Shown: piece by piece, positions 44,619 through 54,800 of the stretch
Position numbering within the stretch: the stretch's first letter is position 1
Layout: every line of letters begins with the position of its first letter
Assembly (NCBI RefSeq): GCF_016807185.1
Contig: NZ_JAEVYN010000003.1
Coordinates: 1-64,000, forward strand
Direction of reading: 5' to 3'
DNA length: 64,000 nucleotides
Source of the DNA: Leptolyngbya sp. Cla-17
Lineage (GTDB): Bacteria; Cyanobacteriota; Cyanobacteriia; Leptolyngbyales; Leptolyngbyaceae
Notes under the pieces: model-generated
The model's input: only the letters and a program-made list of their open reading frames with translations
The model's database searches: none
Told to the model about the DNA's origin: nothing
Position numbers and translations under genes: made by a program

Positions 44619-45104
44619 TCAGTTCTCCAAGGAATCAAATAACTCTGGATGTTGGTCAGCAAAAATGACTTTGCCAAGCACCTGCCGATGTTGTCCGTCT
44701 ATGAAGACATGCCGCCAATGCTCATTGTTATCCTGAAAGGCATCTATCCGGGGATTGCAACTGTAGTCAAGAAAAGGGGCGATCGCATCAAATAACACGC
44801 TCTCATCTCCCGCTTTATCGCACCGATACTCCACAATCTCAATACTACCGTCTGCTTGCTGTACACTCCCTAAAGACCACGCCTGCAACGCATCCATTAG
44901 GGTCGCAAAACTCCCAGTAGACGGGAGATGACCACCTCGATAGCATTTTCTCATCGTCTTAGTTGTGTGGTCGTAGCTCATTGCTGTACCCATTCGTTCA
45001 ACTATTTCAAGTTGATACAGATGATGAATTGCTGCTAGAGCTGCCGTAACTTGAGATGCAGGAATACGAACATTGTGAAATGAATAGTGAATCAAATACC
45101 CCAT
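44619..45104 (-). CDS. Unknown 161-residue protein
   Basis: Not recognised. It starts MGYLIHYSFHNVRIPASQVT with helices after it (ALAAIHHLYQLEIVERMG) and a C-terminal strand-rich part (HWRHVFIDGQHRQVLGKVIF). It resembles small single-domain proteins found beside nuclease genes, but no motif is diagnostic. Same strand as the next three genes, so a four-gene set (161, GNAT, 177, DUF3883) is likely. Confidence 0.55.
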   Translation of the reverse strand: MGYLIHYSFHNVRIPASQVTAALAAIHHLYQLEIVERMGTAMSYDHTTKTMRKCYRGGHLPSTGSFATLMDALQAWSLGSVQQADGSIEIVEYRCDKAGDESVLFDAIAPFLDYSCNPRIDAFQDNNEHWRHVFIDGQHRQVLGKVIFADQHPELFDSLEN

Positions 45105-45616
45105 CGATTTATTTCCCGATTCAATCGCAGGTTAATCCCACCACATCGCAATAATAGACGCGCAAATTGATCTTTCTTTGCTTAGATTTGCACAAATTTC
45201 TAGCAGATCAATTGGGATATAGAGCAACAGGCGGTTTTTATAAGTTCTACTCATTGGCTTCAGCAGTGCACTACAGCCTGATTGGACTACAACTGGCCTC
45301 AAGTAGTACAGAAAATCCCATGCTACAAGCGTAATCCTGACCTGTTGACCCGCCTACGATGTTGATTCTGTGGATGACTCATTGCTCGTTTCGCAACTAT
45401 TCAAGCTCTACAAGCCTATTATAAAATTAATGAGTTGCCTGACCGATTAGCAATTTTGGTAAGTATTAATACTTCTCCAGCGCGTATGGCCCTTCCTTAC
45501 ACGAATCGTTGCTATTCGCCTATAAATGTCGCAATTCTCAATGTTCAAAATAGGTCTATTGATTAGACCTACGTCCTTAACTTTTAGTAACCTAGAGTAA
45601 TTGGAATTGAGATAAA
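45105..45616. promoter_or_regulatory. Gene-free stretch between the 161-codon gene and the sensor cluster
   Basis: About 510 bp, AT-rich, with many stops in all frames. It probably holds the promoter of the minus-strand four-gene set. I see no RNA gene or clear terminator. Confidence 0.35.
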
Positions 45617-47002
45617 TTAAGCCGCAAGATCAAGATCCATCGGTTGTTGAATTGGAATTTCAATAACAAATTCTGTACCCTGTGTCGGTGCTGAGTGGCA
45701 GTGGAGTTTTCCACCATGCTTTTCTACTACAATCTCGTAGCTAATCGACAGTCCCAAGCCAGTTCCTTGACCCACAGGTTTAGTGGTAAAAAAAGGATCA
45801 AACAGCCTATTTTTCACATTTTCACTGATTCCCAGTCCATTGTCAGCAATGCGGACAGTAATCCATTGATCGCCGACAACCTCAGTGCTTATTTGAATTC
45901 TGCTGGGTTGTTTGACGCTATCTTCAAACGATCGCTGCTGATTGTATTCCTCCAAAGCATCAATGGCATTAGACAGAATATTCATGAACACCTGATTGAG
46001 TTGTCCTGCGTAACATTCAATGGGTGGAAGTTGGCCGTATTCTTTAATAATTTCGATCGCAGCGTGTTCCGGTCTAGCCTTCAATCGATGCTGCAAAATC
46101 GTCAGCGTACTATCAATGCCCTCGTGGATATCCACAGCTTTGGCACCATTTTCATCCACACGAGAGAAGATGCGCATCGACTTGACAATTTCATGAATGC
46201 GTTGGGCACCAAGGGTGATCGAACTAAAAAGCTTTAGTAGGTCATCTCGGATGAAATCTAGCTCGATCGCGTCCTGTTCTGCTTGAATCCGAGGGGTAGG
46301 ATTGGGATACTCAGCTTCATAGCAATTGAGAAGACCCATAATGTCCTCAATATAGTCTTTGGCATGGGTCAGGTTGCCATAAATGAAATTCACCGGGTTG
46401 TTGATTTCATGAGCAATCCCAGCCGCCATTTGTCCTAGACCAGACATTTTTTCACACTGAATCAGTTGAATTTGCATTTGTTGCAATTCAGCGTAGGCTT
46501 GACCCACTTCCGCAACTTTCCGCTCTAGCAGAGCATTTTTCTGTTCTAGGCTCTCAGTTAGATCAGAAATTTTTAAATGCAGCTTGATGCGAGCTAATAC
46601 TTCCTCTTGTTGAAATGGTTTTGTGATGTAGTCTACGGCTCCAAGTTGAAATCCTTTGACTTTGTTCGCGGTGTCTGAAAGCGCAGTCATGAAGATAACT
46701 GGAATATCTTTGGTTTCTGGATTTGCCTTGAGTTGGCGGCAGGTTTCAAATCCATCAATTTCTGGCATCATCACATCCAGCAGGATCAAATTGGGTCGGG
46801 CATATTTGACCCGTTCCAGAGCAATTCTTCCTGATTTTGCCACCCAGACTTCTAATCCTACTTGGTCAAGTGTGTCTGACAGAACACCTAAGTTTGCTGG
46901 GTTATCATCAACGATGAGAACGATTGCATTGTGATCACTAGCTAGATTCATAGTTTTTACTTGAATAGAAGCAGCGGCAGTTTGATTAATAGTTAAATTC
47001 AT
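45617..47002 (-). CDS. Response regulator-histidine kinase
   Basis: 461 residues. The N-terminal receiver (about 27-145) has VLIVDDNPAN (acidic pair 32-33), phosphate acceptor Asp 76 in LILLDVMMPEIDGFE and Lys 128 in YITKPFQ. A coiled linker follows. The HisKA domain has His 198 in GIAHEINNPVNF. The HATPase has IADNGLGISENVKNRLFDPF and GQGTGLGLSISYEIV. There is no sensory domain, so it receives phosphate or partner input through its receiver and then acts as a kinase. The next gene (47035-50862) is upstream on the same strand, only 32 bp away, making a two-gene unit. Confidence 0.9.
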   Translation of the reverse strand: MNLTINQTAAASIQVKTMNLASDHNAIVLIVDDNPANLGVLSDTLDQVGLEVWVAKSGRIALERVKYARPNLILLDVMMPEIDGFETCRQLKANPETKDIPVIFMTALSDTANKVKGFQLGAVDYITKPFQQEEVLARIKLHLKISDLTESLEQKNALLERKVAEVGQAYAELQQMQIQLIQCEKMSGLGQMAAGIAHEINNPVNFIYGNLTHAKDYIEDIMGLLNCYEAEYPNPTPRIQAEQDAIELDFIRDDLLKLFSSITLGAQRIHEIVKSMRIFSRVDENGAKAVDIHEGIDSTLTILQHRLKARPEHAAIEIIKEYGQLPPIECYAGQLNQVFMNILSNAIDALEEYNQQRSFEDSVKQPSRIQISTEVVGDQWITVRIADNGLGISENVKNRLFDPFFTTKPVGQGTGLGLSISYEIVVEKHGGKLHCHSAPTQGTEFVIEIPIQQPMDLDLAA

Positions 47003-47034
47003 AGTTTTATACTTGCAGGTCTAGTGAACGGGAC

Positions 47035-50000
47035 TTACTGATAGGAACGAATGAAAGCGAGAATCTCTTCGTCTTGAAATCCTTTTGCCAGTTGATGCAG
47101 CTTTTTGGCAAAGGGACTATATTTTTGATCTGTCTGCTCAAGCAGTGCGATCTGTTTCATAATTCCCTTGAAGTTGCCTTTCATCGCTAATTTATACAGC
47201 ATTTCTAATGCTGCTGGGGGTGGGGCAATTAGTTCCGTATCGTTTACATCTGAATTGATCGCAAGCTGCTGCTCTTCGTAGATCCATTCCAGGTGCAGAT
47301 GCTTTTGCAATTTCTGGAGTAACTCCCCTGCCAGTACAGGTTTGGGCAGAAAATCATTGCCGCCTGCTTCAATGCTGCGGTACTGATCCGCCTCAAACAC
47401 GCTGGCAGACGAAACAACGATGATCAGGTCTTTGAAAGTTTCTGACTCTCGCATACGCCTGATCAGCTCAAAGCCATCCACATCGGGCATTACCAAGTCT
47501 GTAATCATCAGGTCTGGCTGAACCTCTAACGCTTTGTGCCAGCCCTCCTGCCCGCTGACCGCTTCAACAATATCAAAGCCGATCGGGCTGAGCAACTTAG
47601 AGACCACAGAGCGATTTTCCCATCGGTCATCGACCACTAAAATCTTAGGTCGGCAGCCCTTAATGCCGATAATTTGTCCATGCACACTGGTTTGAGCAGT
47701 TTTTACCCACTCTGCCGCCTCAATTAAGTTGACATCAAACCAGAAAATACTGCCAGTCCCGACCTCGCTTTGAACCTGAATCGTGCTGCCCATCAGTTCC
47801 ACAAGCTCCTGGCTGATTGCTAGTCCCAAACCGGTTCCCTCCGATTGACGTTGAGCATCACTCACCTGCTCAAACGGCTGAAAGATCGCCTGGAGCTTGT
47901 CTTGCCGAATGCCAATGCCCGTATCGCGCACTTCAAAGCGAATTTTTCCCTCACCTGCAAAGCTGATGGTGAAGGTGACACTGCCTGCATCGGTGAACTT
48001 AATAGCGTTGCTTAATAGGTTAATCAAGACTTGTCGCAGGCGTTTTTCATCCGCCCGAATGCCGATCGGCAGTTCAGCAGCCGACTGATATTGGAATTGA
48101 ATCCCTTTGAGTTCGGCGCGAATACGGCACATTTCAGCCACGCCTTGCAGAAAGGCTGGCAGATGAAAATCAGTGGGCATCAATGCCACTTTCTGCGCTT
48201 CGATTTTTGACAGATCCAGAATGTCATTAATTAAGGTCAGCAAATGCGATCCGCACTGGTGAATCACTTCAATCCGCGATCGATCTTCTTCATTCAGGGT
48301 GTTGGCACGCTGAAGAATTTGGGCATATCCAATCACCCCGTTGAGCGGAGTTCGCAACTCGTGGCTCATGTTGGCAAGAAATTCACTCTTGGCTCGATTC
48401 GCCGCTTCTGCCGCTTCTTTAGCTTGAGTAAGCGCCATCTCCGCTTGTTTGCGATCGTGAATATCGGTGCAAGTACCCACCCATTCTCGGATGCTGCCAT
48501 CTTCATTAAGCACTGGAACGCCCCGAACAACAAAATAACGGTAGTTTCCATTCGATGCCCGGATTCGATATTCGGTTTCATACAAACTTTTCGTCTGCAC
48601 AGCCTGTGCCCAAACCTGAATCGTTTGTTCACGGTCATCTGGATGAAGGGCATCTAACCAGCCGAAATCAGCAAACTCAGCTTCAGTCTGTCCAGTAAAA
48701 GCTCTCCAAGCGGGATTAGATGCAATACTTCCTTCTAGATTCGCCTTCCAGACAATCTGGGACGTTGCGGTGATTAGAGAACGGTATCGTTCTTCACTTT
48801 GCTTAAGAGCATTCTCTGCCTGTCTGCGATCAGTAACATCGCGGCAAACCACAACAGCTCCTTTTAATTGACCGGATTCATCTCTTAAGGGTTTAGCATC
48901 GGCTAGTATCCAGCGCCCATCGGGTGATTGAGCATGACGAACAAAGAGTTCGCCATCTTTGGTACTCTCACCTTGAATTGCCCGTACTAGAGGCAGTTCA
49001 TCCGTTGGGAAGGGGGTGACTTGATCGGGCAGGAATAAGCCATAGTGCTGCGACCATTCATTCGCCTCAGTGTCTGTTACACCGCCACCAAACATTTGCT
49101 CGGCGGCTGGGTTGAAGATCAGAAACTGTCCTTGCTCATTGGCAACCACAATACCGTCGCTCATTGAATGAAGGATGAGTTGCAGCAGGTTAGTTTGGTC
49201 TTGTAAAGCTACTTCGGCGCGTTTGCGATCGGTAATATCAGTGGAAAATCCACACGTCGCATAGGGAATCCCCTCTAGATCCAAGAGGGGAAATTTCAGC
49301 GATAGATAGGTATGTAGCCCATCATCATGAGGTGCTAGTTCTTCCCATTGCATCGCCGTTCCGGCTGCCAACACCTTCTGGTCGTTTGCATCAAAGGCTT
49401 CCGCTAGCTCTTGATCAAACAAGTCGCAATTCCGCTTACCCACAATCTCAGTTTTACTTAGGCGAAACAGGGATTCAAATTGTCGGTTGACGGTCAAGAA
49501 TCGTCCCTCAGTATCTTTCATATAGATGACCGCAGGCGAATTATCGAGAATGGCTTGTAGACGCTCTTCACTTTGACGTAGCGCGAGTTCGGCATCTTTG
49601 CGATTCGTAATATCGGTGCAGGTGCCGATCCATTCATGGATACTGCCATCGTTTGCTAGAACGGGAACTCCGCGTACCCAGAAGTAGCGGTAGTCCCCTG
49701 CCGCTGATCGAAGGCGGTATTCAGTTTCGTACAGGCTTTTTGTTGCAACAGCTTGTGTCCATCTCTGAGCAGACTGATCTCGGTCATCCGGATGGACCGC
49801 ATCTAACCAACCAAATTCTTTGTACGCTTCAGAAGTTTGTCCCGTAAAGGCTCTCCAACTGGGAGAATCTTCTAAAACCTGTCCATCGGCACTGGTTGTC
49901 CAAACAATCTGAGAGGTTGCAATGGTCAAAGAGCGAAAGCGCGCTTCACTCTGACGCTGTTCTTCCGCCCGTTGTCGGCGAATGTCTATTTTGCCTAAGA

Positions 50001-50862
50001 TTCTCGCATTGAGCCAAATGACGACAGCAAACACGAAGATGCTGAAGATGGCAGAGAGCGCTAAACCAACTTCACCACCATAGAGTTTGGTTCTATATCC
50101 AGCGAGAATCATCCCACTCAAAATGGGTGGGATGACAAGCACAGGCAGGAGCAGTCGCCTTGCCATCACACCACCCGCGTTCTGACTGGTAATGATGCCC
50201 ATGATTCCTTGGTCTGGATGCAGACAGAGGATGCCCGTGCTGAGAATGATGAACGCGATCGCAGTGTGGACTGCCATTTTGGTATACGAACCAAAACCAT
50301 AAAACTCTTGAATGTTGTAGATGTAGCCAAGCAAGCCCAGCAGGGCAATAAAAAAGGCAACAACTGTGAATGCTTGAATGCCTGGTTGAAACGATCGAGG
50401 TTTGCTTAATAAGAGCAAAGCAGACCCCAACAACAAAAAGTTCAGGGCTGTGTTAACGGACATCCGCCCAGGAGTAGAGGTCGCTACAGCAGTCGCTAAC
50501 TCCCTAAACAAAAGCTGGTCAATGCCCAGGTTTACCCCAAAGCCATATTGAATGAGAGTCAGTAAGCCAAGACCGACAACAATCGCAGCTAAGCTTTTGG
50601 CATAACGAGTGGAACGTCGGGTGGGTTGAGAAAGTTGCCGCAGGGCACAACCACTGAGGATGAAGCCGATCGCAGTGTTAGCTTTCATCGTCACCCATAT
50701 GGGCAGAATGCTCTTCAATCCTGGGATATTGAAGAGCCAACCAAGGATCACAACACAACCAATCAACGTAACGAGGACACTTGCTCCCTTCGTTAACGAT
50801 TTGAGAACTATGGGCAAATTGTTATCCCCGACTACCCTACTACCGACAAAAGGACTATCCAC
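47035..50862 (-). CDS. Membrane-bound multi-PAS hybrid histidine kinase
   Basis: 1275 residues starting at GTG. The first about 290 residues contain multiple membrane segments (for example VLVTLIGCVVILGWLFNIPG and AFTVVAFFIALLGLLGYIYN). Four PAS/PAC units follow (about 305-425, 430-550, 555-680, 685-805). HisKA has FLANMSHELRTPLNGVIGYA (His about 833). The HATPase has IRFEVRDTGIGI and GTGLGLAISQELVELM. A C-terminal receiver (about 1072-1190) has KILVVDDRWENRS and DLMITDLVMPDVDGFE, followed by about 80 helical residues. Its start overlaps the stop of a 42-codon gene. Likely pairs with the downstream response regulator-kinase. Confidence 0.92.
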   Translation of the reverse strand: MDSPFVGSRVVGDNNLPIVLKSLTKGASVLVTLIGCVVILGWLFNIPGLKSILPIWVTMKANTAIGFILSGCALRQLSQPTRRSTRYAKSLAAIVVGLGLLTLIQYGFGVNLGIDQLLFRELATAVATSTPGRMSVNTALNFLLLGSALLLLSKPRSFQPGIQAFTVVAFFIALLGLLGYIYNIQEFYGFGSYTKMAVHTAIAFIILSTGILCLHPDQGIMGIITSQNAGGVMARRLLLPVLVIPPILSGMILAGYRTKLYGGEVGLALSAIFSIFVFAVVIWLNARILGKIDIRRQRAEEQRQSEARFRSLTIATSQIVWTTSADGQVLEDSPSWRAFTGQTSEAYKEFGWLDAVHPDDRDQSAQRWTQAVATKSLYETEYRLRSAAGDYRYFWVRGVPVLANDGSIHEWIGTCTDITNRKDAELALRQSEERLQAILDNSPAVIYMKDTEGRFLTVNRQFESLFRLSKTEIVGKRNCDLFDQELAEAFDANDQKVLAAGTAMQWEELAPHDDGLHTYLSLKFPLLDLEGIPYATCGFSTDITDRKRAEVALQDQTNLLQLILHSMSDGIVVANEQGQFLIFNPAAEQMFGGGVTDTEANEWSQHYGLFLPDQVTPFPTDELPLVRAIQGESTKDGELFVRHAQSPDGRWILADAKPLRDESGQLKGAVVVCRDVTDRRQAENALKQSEERYRSLITATSQIVWKANLEGSIASNPAWRAFTGQTEAEFADFGWLDALHPDDREQTIQVWAQAVQTKSLYETEYRIRASNGNYRYFVVRGVPVLNEDGSIREWVGTCTDIHDRKQAEMALTQAKEAAEAANRAKSEFLANMSHELRTPLNGVIGYAQILQRANTLNEEDRSRIEVIHQCGSHLLTLINDILDLSKIEAQKVALMPTDFHLPAFLQGVAEMCRIRAELKGIQFQYQSAAELPIGIRADEKRLRQVLINLLSNAIKFTDAGSVTFTISFAGEGKIRFEVRDTGIGIRQDKLQAIFQPFEQVSDAQRQSEGTGLGLAISQELVELMGSTIQVQSEVGTGSIFWFDVNLIEAAEWVKTAQTSVHGQIIGIKGCRPKILVVDDRWENRSVVSKLLSPIGFDIVEAVSGQEGWHKALEVQPDLMITDLVMPDVDGFELIRRMRESETFKDLIIVVSSASVFEADQYRSIEAGGNDFLPKPVLAGELLQKLQKHLHLEWIYEEQQLAINSDVNDTELIAPPPAALEMLYKLAMKGNFKGIMKQIALLEQTDQKYSPFAKKLHQLAKGFQDEEILAFIRSYQ

Positions 50863-50983
50863 TTGGCTTCTCCAGTCTTAGTTGGCTCGTATCATGGCGC
50901 ACATACGACTTTTTCAAACGCTTCACCTGGTAAAGGCGATCAAGCAGATGCTCGATCTCGTTCGGTTGTAATCGCTTACTCAT
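50855..50983 (-). CDS. Unknown 42-residue protein overlapping the hybrid kinase
   Basis: MSKRLQPNEIEHLLDRLYQV then KRLKKSYVRHDTSQLRLEKP and SG: basic and helical. AGGAGC 6 bp before the ATG is a strong ribosome-binding site, while the GTG start of the kinase lies inside its last codons (8-bp overlap). The kinase is thus probably translated by coupling to this small gene. Function unknown. Confidence 0.55.
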   Translation of the reverse strand: MSKRLQPNEIEHLLDRLYQVKRLKKSYVRHDTSQLRLEKPSG

Positions 50984-51500
50984 GGTTGCTCCTGCACATC
51001 AGCTTAAGAATGGAAGCGTCTACTTAAGCGAAGGCTGGGATGAGTATTCTTGCTGCCGGCACTTGCTGTAGAAAGGGTTCCCAAAAAAACGCGAAGGAAA
51101 CATATCTTAAAATTTTTTGTCAAGCTTGAATAACAAGCTAAGTGTAAAAAATATTTCCCTTAAAGCCCTCGTTTACGCGACAAGTCAAAATTCAGTTTTT
51201 TCGGTACGGTCACAAAAAGCTGATCAGGCGGTAAATATAAAATTAATGTGATCTTTGAAGAAATGTATCAAAGATTACTTGAATTCGTGTAGAAATGTTG
51301 CCATACTCTATCTAAAGATAGATTGACTTTCAGCAAAACACTGAATTGATCTCTAGAATTATTTCCCATTTTATGAGTAAGTGTAATAAGGACAAAACGA
51401 TTGAGAGCAGTAACCGCATCAGTTCGCTAGGAGTTATTTATGCTGCAAAGTTCCTACGCGTTTGTTCCAATTTGTTCCAGCAATAGTTGGGAAAACGCAG
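50984..51500. promoter_or_regulatory. Divergent intergenic region between the sensor operon and the next small gene
   Basis: About 520 bp, AT-rich near 51100-51300. It likely holds divergent promoters. An ATG at 51440 with AGGAG upstream opens a 75-codon frame that is out of phase with the better 97-codon frame at 51501. No other signal is convincing. Confidence 0.35.
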
Positions 51501-51791
51501 ATGTCAGTCCTTACAATTTCATCTACTACCGCTCTAGAATCGGCTCCCCGCATGATCCAAGAACAACAAATCACTCCGTTCAAGTTCTACATGGATCAGT
51601 CTATGCAATATGGAGTGACCTATGGCAAAGAGCTGTATCGGCTAGCAAGACAGTTTGCTGTAAGTGATCGATTAGAGGCTTATCGGTACGGATGTGAGCT
51701 GCTTGAACAAGGTATTCCAACCCTCATCAGTGCCTCGAAACAGCGGTATATCGTGTGGACTAGCTTACGGAGCCCTTTAGCGATTCCCTAG
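51501..51791 (+). CDS. Unknown protein of about 97 residues
   Basis: The ATG at 51501 opens a frame whose middle (DQSMQYGVTYGKELYRLARQ, then RLEAYRYGCELLEQGIPTLI) looks conserved and helical. Upstream in this frame a TTG at 51462 could extend it. A competing frame from 51440 has a better ribosome-binding site, so either the start is different or a frameshift joins them. It precedes the 1171-codon kinase gene by 70 bp on the same strand. Confidence 0.5.
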   Translation: MSVLTISSTTALESAPRMIQEQQITPFKFYMDQSMQYGVTYGKELYRLARQFAVSDRLEAYRYGCELLEQGIPTLISASKQRYIVWTSLRSPLAIP

Positions 51792-51860
51792 CACTTGCAA
51801 ATTCAAACTCCTTAGTTATCCAGCAATCTTAATCACTAACATCAGGGCTTACAGTGCATT

Positions 51861-54800
51861 ATGTCTCTCTCCAGAGTGATTCAAGATTCGTTGGCTTTAA
51901 AGAAGAGAGGTCAAAGCAAACTCAGCCCAGCTAACTGCCCTGACACAGCTAAATATAAGGGTGAAAGGTTTGCAGTATGTGCCGCTTCTGAGCCAGAGCG
52001 GCAGCAACTCTCAGCGATGTTGTATAGCTACGAGCGAATTATTTCCGCCACCTCAGATTGCGTGTCCTTAATCGATCGCAACTATATCTACCAAGTCGTT
52101 AACCAGACCTATTTAACCTGGCACCAGAAAGCCTACGATGAAATCGTGGGGCATTCATTCAGCGATTTACTCGGTCAAGATTTTTTTGAGACGGTCTGTA
52201 AACCCTTGCTAGACAAGTGCCTTGCAGGCGCAACTGAGCAGACCGTGGAGTCATGGAAAGACTATGGTGATGGTCAGCGGCGCTATGCTAAAGCCACCTA
52301 TGCGCCTTATGTAGAACTGGATGGCACGATTTCCGGAGTGGTGATTAATGTCCAGGATCTGACGGACCTTAAATTGGCAGAACTCGAAAATCAAGCATTG
52401 CAGGAACGGATGCAATTCCTCTTTGCTGCCAGCCCTGGTGTGGTTTACTCTTGCGAAGCAGGGGGAAGTTTTGCCTGTACCTACATCAGCGAGAACGTGA
52501 CCAGGATGTTTGGCTACACCCCGGCTGATTTCTTGGGAGGGTCAGACTTCTGGGCTAAGCGTCTGCATCCCGACGATGCGCCGAAGCTCTTCGCTGGACT
52601 GCCTCGCTTGTTTAAGCAAGGACACCATAGCCACGAATACCGCTTTCAGCATCGGGATGGACACTATTGTTGGGTGCAAGACGATCTGAGGCTGATCCAG
52701 AACCTTGAGGGAGAGCCGCTTGAAATCGTAGGGTGTTGGATGATTATTGACGCTCGCAAAGCTGCTGAAGCGGCACTGGAGCGATCGCAAAGACAATACC
52801 AAACCCTGGTAGAAAATTCTCCTGATATTATTGAACGGTTTGATCCGCAACTGCGACATCTCTATATCAGCCCAGCCCTGACCAAAATTACTGGCATGGC
52901 AACAGATGTCTTTTTGGGCAAAACCTGCCGCGAATTGGGTATGGATGAGGGTATGGTCAATACCTGGGAAGCCGCCGCTTGCTCTTTGCTCACAACGGGT
53001 CGAAAGCAACTCATTGAGTTTGAAACGCCTACGCTTGACGGTTTCCGTTCCTATGAAATGGCGGTCGTTCCAGAGTTATCCGATCAACACGCTATCGAGT
53101 CACTGCTTTGTATCTCCAGGGATGTGACGGAGCGCAAAGCTGCTGAAGCGGCATTGCGGGAGCAGCAGCAGTTTACCGAGCAGATAGCCGACTCTACCCT
53201 GGCAATTCTGTATGTATATGACCTGATTGAGCAACGCAATATCTACTGCAATCAACAGATTGCAGTGGTTTTAGGCTATTCCGTAGACGAGATCCGGCTG
53301 ATGGATAGCGATCTCCTGCCGGGGCTGACCCATCCAGACGACCTGCCCCAGATGATGGCAAATCATCAACGCCTTTTGATGGTTCAGGATGACGAATTTG
53401 TCGAAACGGAATACCGGATACGCCACAAAGATGGGAATTATCGCTGGTTTCTCAGCCGTGATCGCATTTTTAGTCGAACTGCGGACGGGTTACCCAAACA
53501 ACTCTTGGGCGTGGCAACCGATATCACGGTTCAGAAGCAAACCCAGGCAGTTCTGCATCAGCAGGCAATGCGTCAACGATTGCTGATGGTGGTCACCCAA
53601 AATATTCGACAAACGCTTGATTTAAGCCACATCCTCGAAACCACCGTGACTGAGGTGCGGCAGTTCCTGCAAACTGATCGGGTGTTGATCTATCAGTTTA
53701 ATTCTGACTGGAGCGGTAGCGTTATCGCAGAATCGGTAGCAGCGGGATGGCAATCGATCCTGGGCATGGAAATCACTGACACCTATTTTGTGAATACTCA
53801 GGGAGAAGCCTATAAGAGAGGTCGAATTAGGGTAAGCGATGATATTTACGCTGATAATCTAGAGCCTTGCCATTTGGCACTGTTAGAGCGCATACAGACA
53901 CGGGCGAAACTGGTGGTGCCCATCCTGCAAGCCGATCACCTATGGGGATTTTTAATTGCTCAGCACTGTCAATCACCCCGGCACTGGGAGGCATCGGAAA
54001 TTGAACTGCAACGACAACTGGCAATGCAGCTTGCGATCGCCATTCAGCAAGCAGAACTGTATCAGCAAGTACAAACCTGGAACACTAGCCTGGAATTGCA
54101 GGTGCAGGAGCGCACAGCACAACTCCAACAAGCTTTAGACTTTGAAGCGTTGCTCAAGTGCATTACCGATCAGGTGCGCGACAGCCTGGATGAAGGGCAA
54201 ATCTTGCAAGCTGCCGTGGAGGCACTGGCCCACGGATTGCCACTCACGGCTTGCGATACAGGTATCTATAACGCAGAACAAACTACATCTACGATCGCCT
54301 ATGAATGCACCAACACCCTCACTCCCGCTCAAGGTTACACCTTTGAGATCGCGACCGCTGCCCATGCCGAGATCTATCCCCAATTGTTTAGAGGGCAAAC
54401 CTGTCATTTCACCGACATCACTCCTGATCCACTCCGTCTTGATCAACAGCGGCAGACTACGCTGGCAGTGCCTATTGTAGATGATCAGGGCAGCTTAGGG
54501 GATTTGTGGTTGTTTAAACCACCCGGTAGTGTGTTTCATGACCAGGAGGTGCGCCTAGTGAAGCAAGTGGCCAACCAATGCGCGATCGCCTTACGGCAGT
54601 CACGTTTGTATCAAGCGGCTCAGACACAGGTAAAAGAGCTGGAACGGTTTAACCAACTGAAAGATGACTTCCTCAGCACCGCCTCCCATGAATTGCGTTC
54701 TCCCATGTCCAGCATTAAAATGGCAATCCAAATGCTAGAAATTAGTTTGGAGCCGCTGGGTGTATTGGAAGATAAAGCCAACGCGATCCATTGCTATTTC

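Noticed and set aside
44000..44736. 276-codon frame on the plus strand over the GNAT gene
   Set aside because: It is the antisense shadow of two genes with clear protein motifs.
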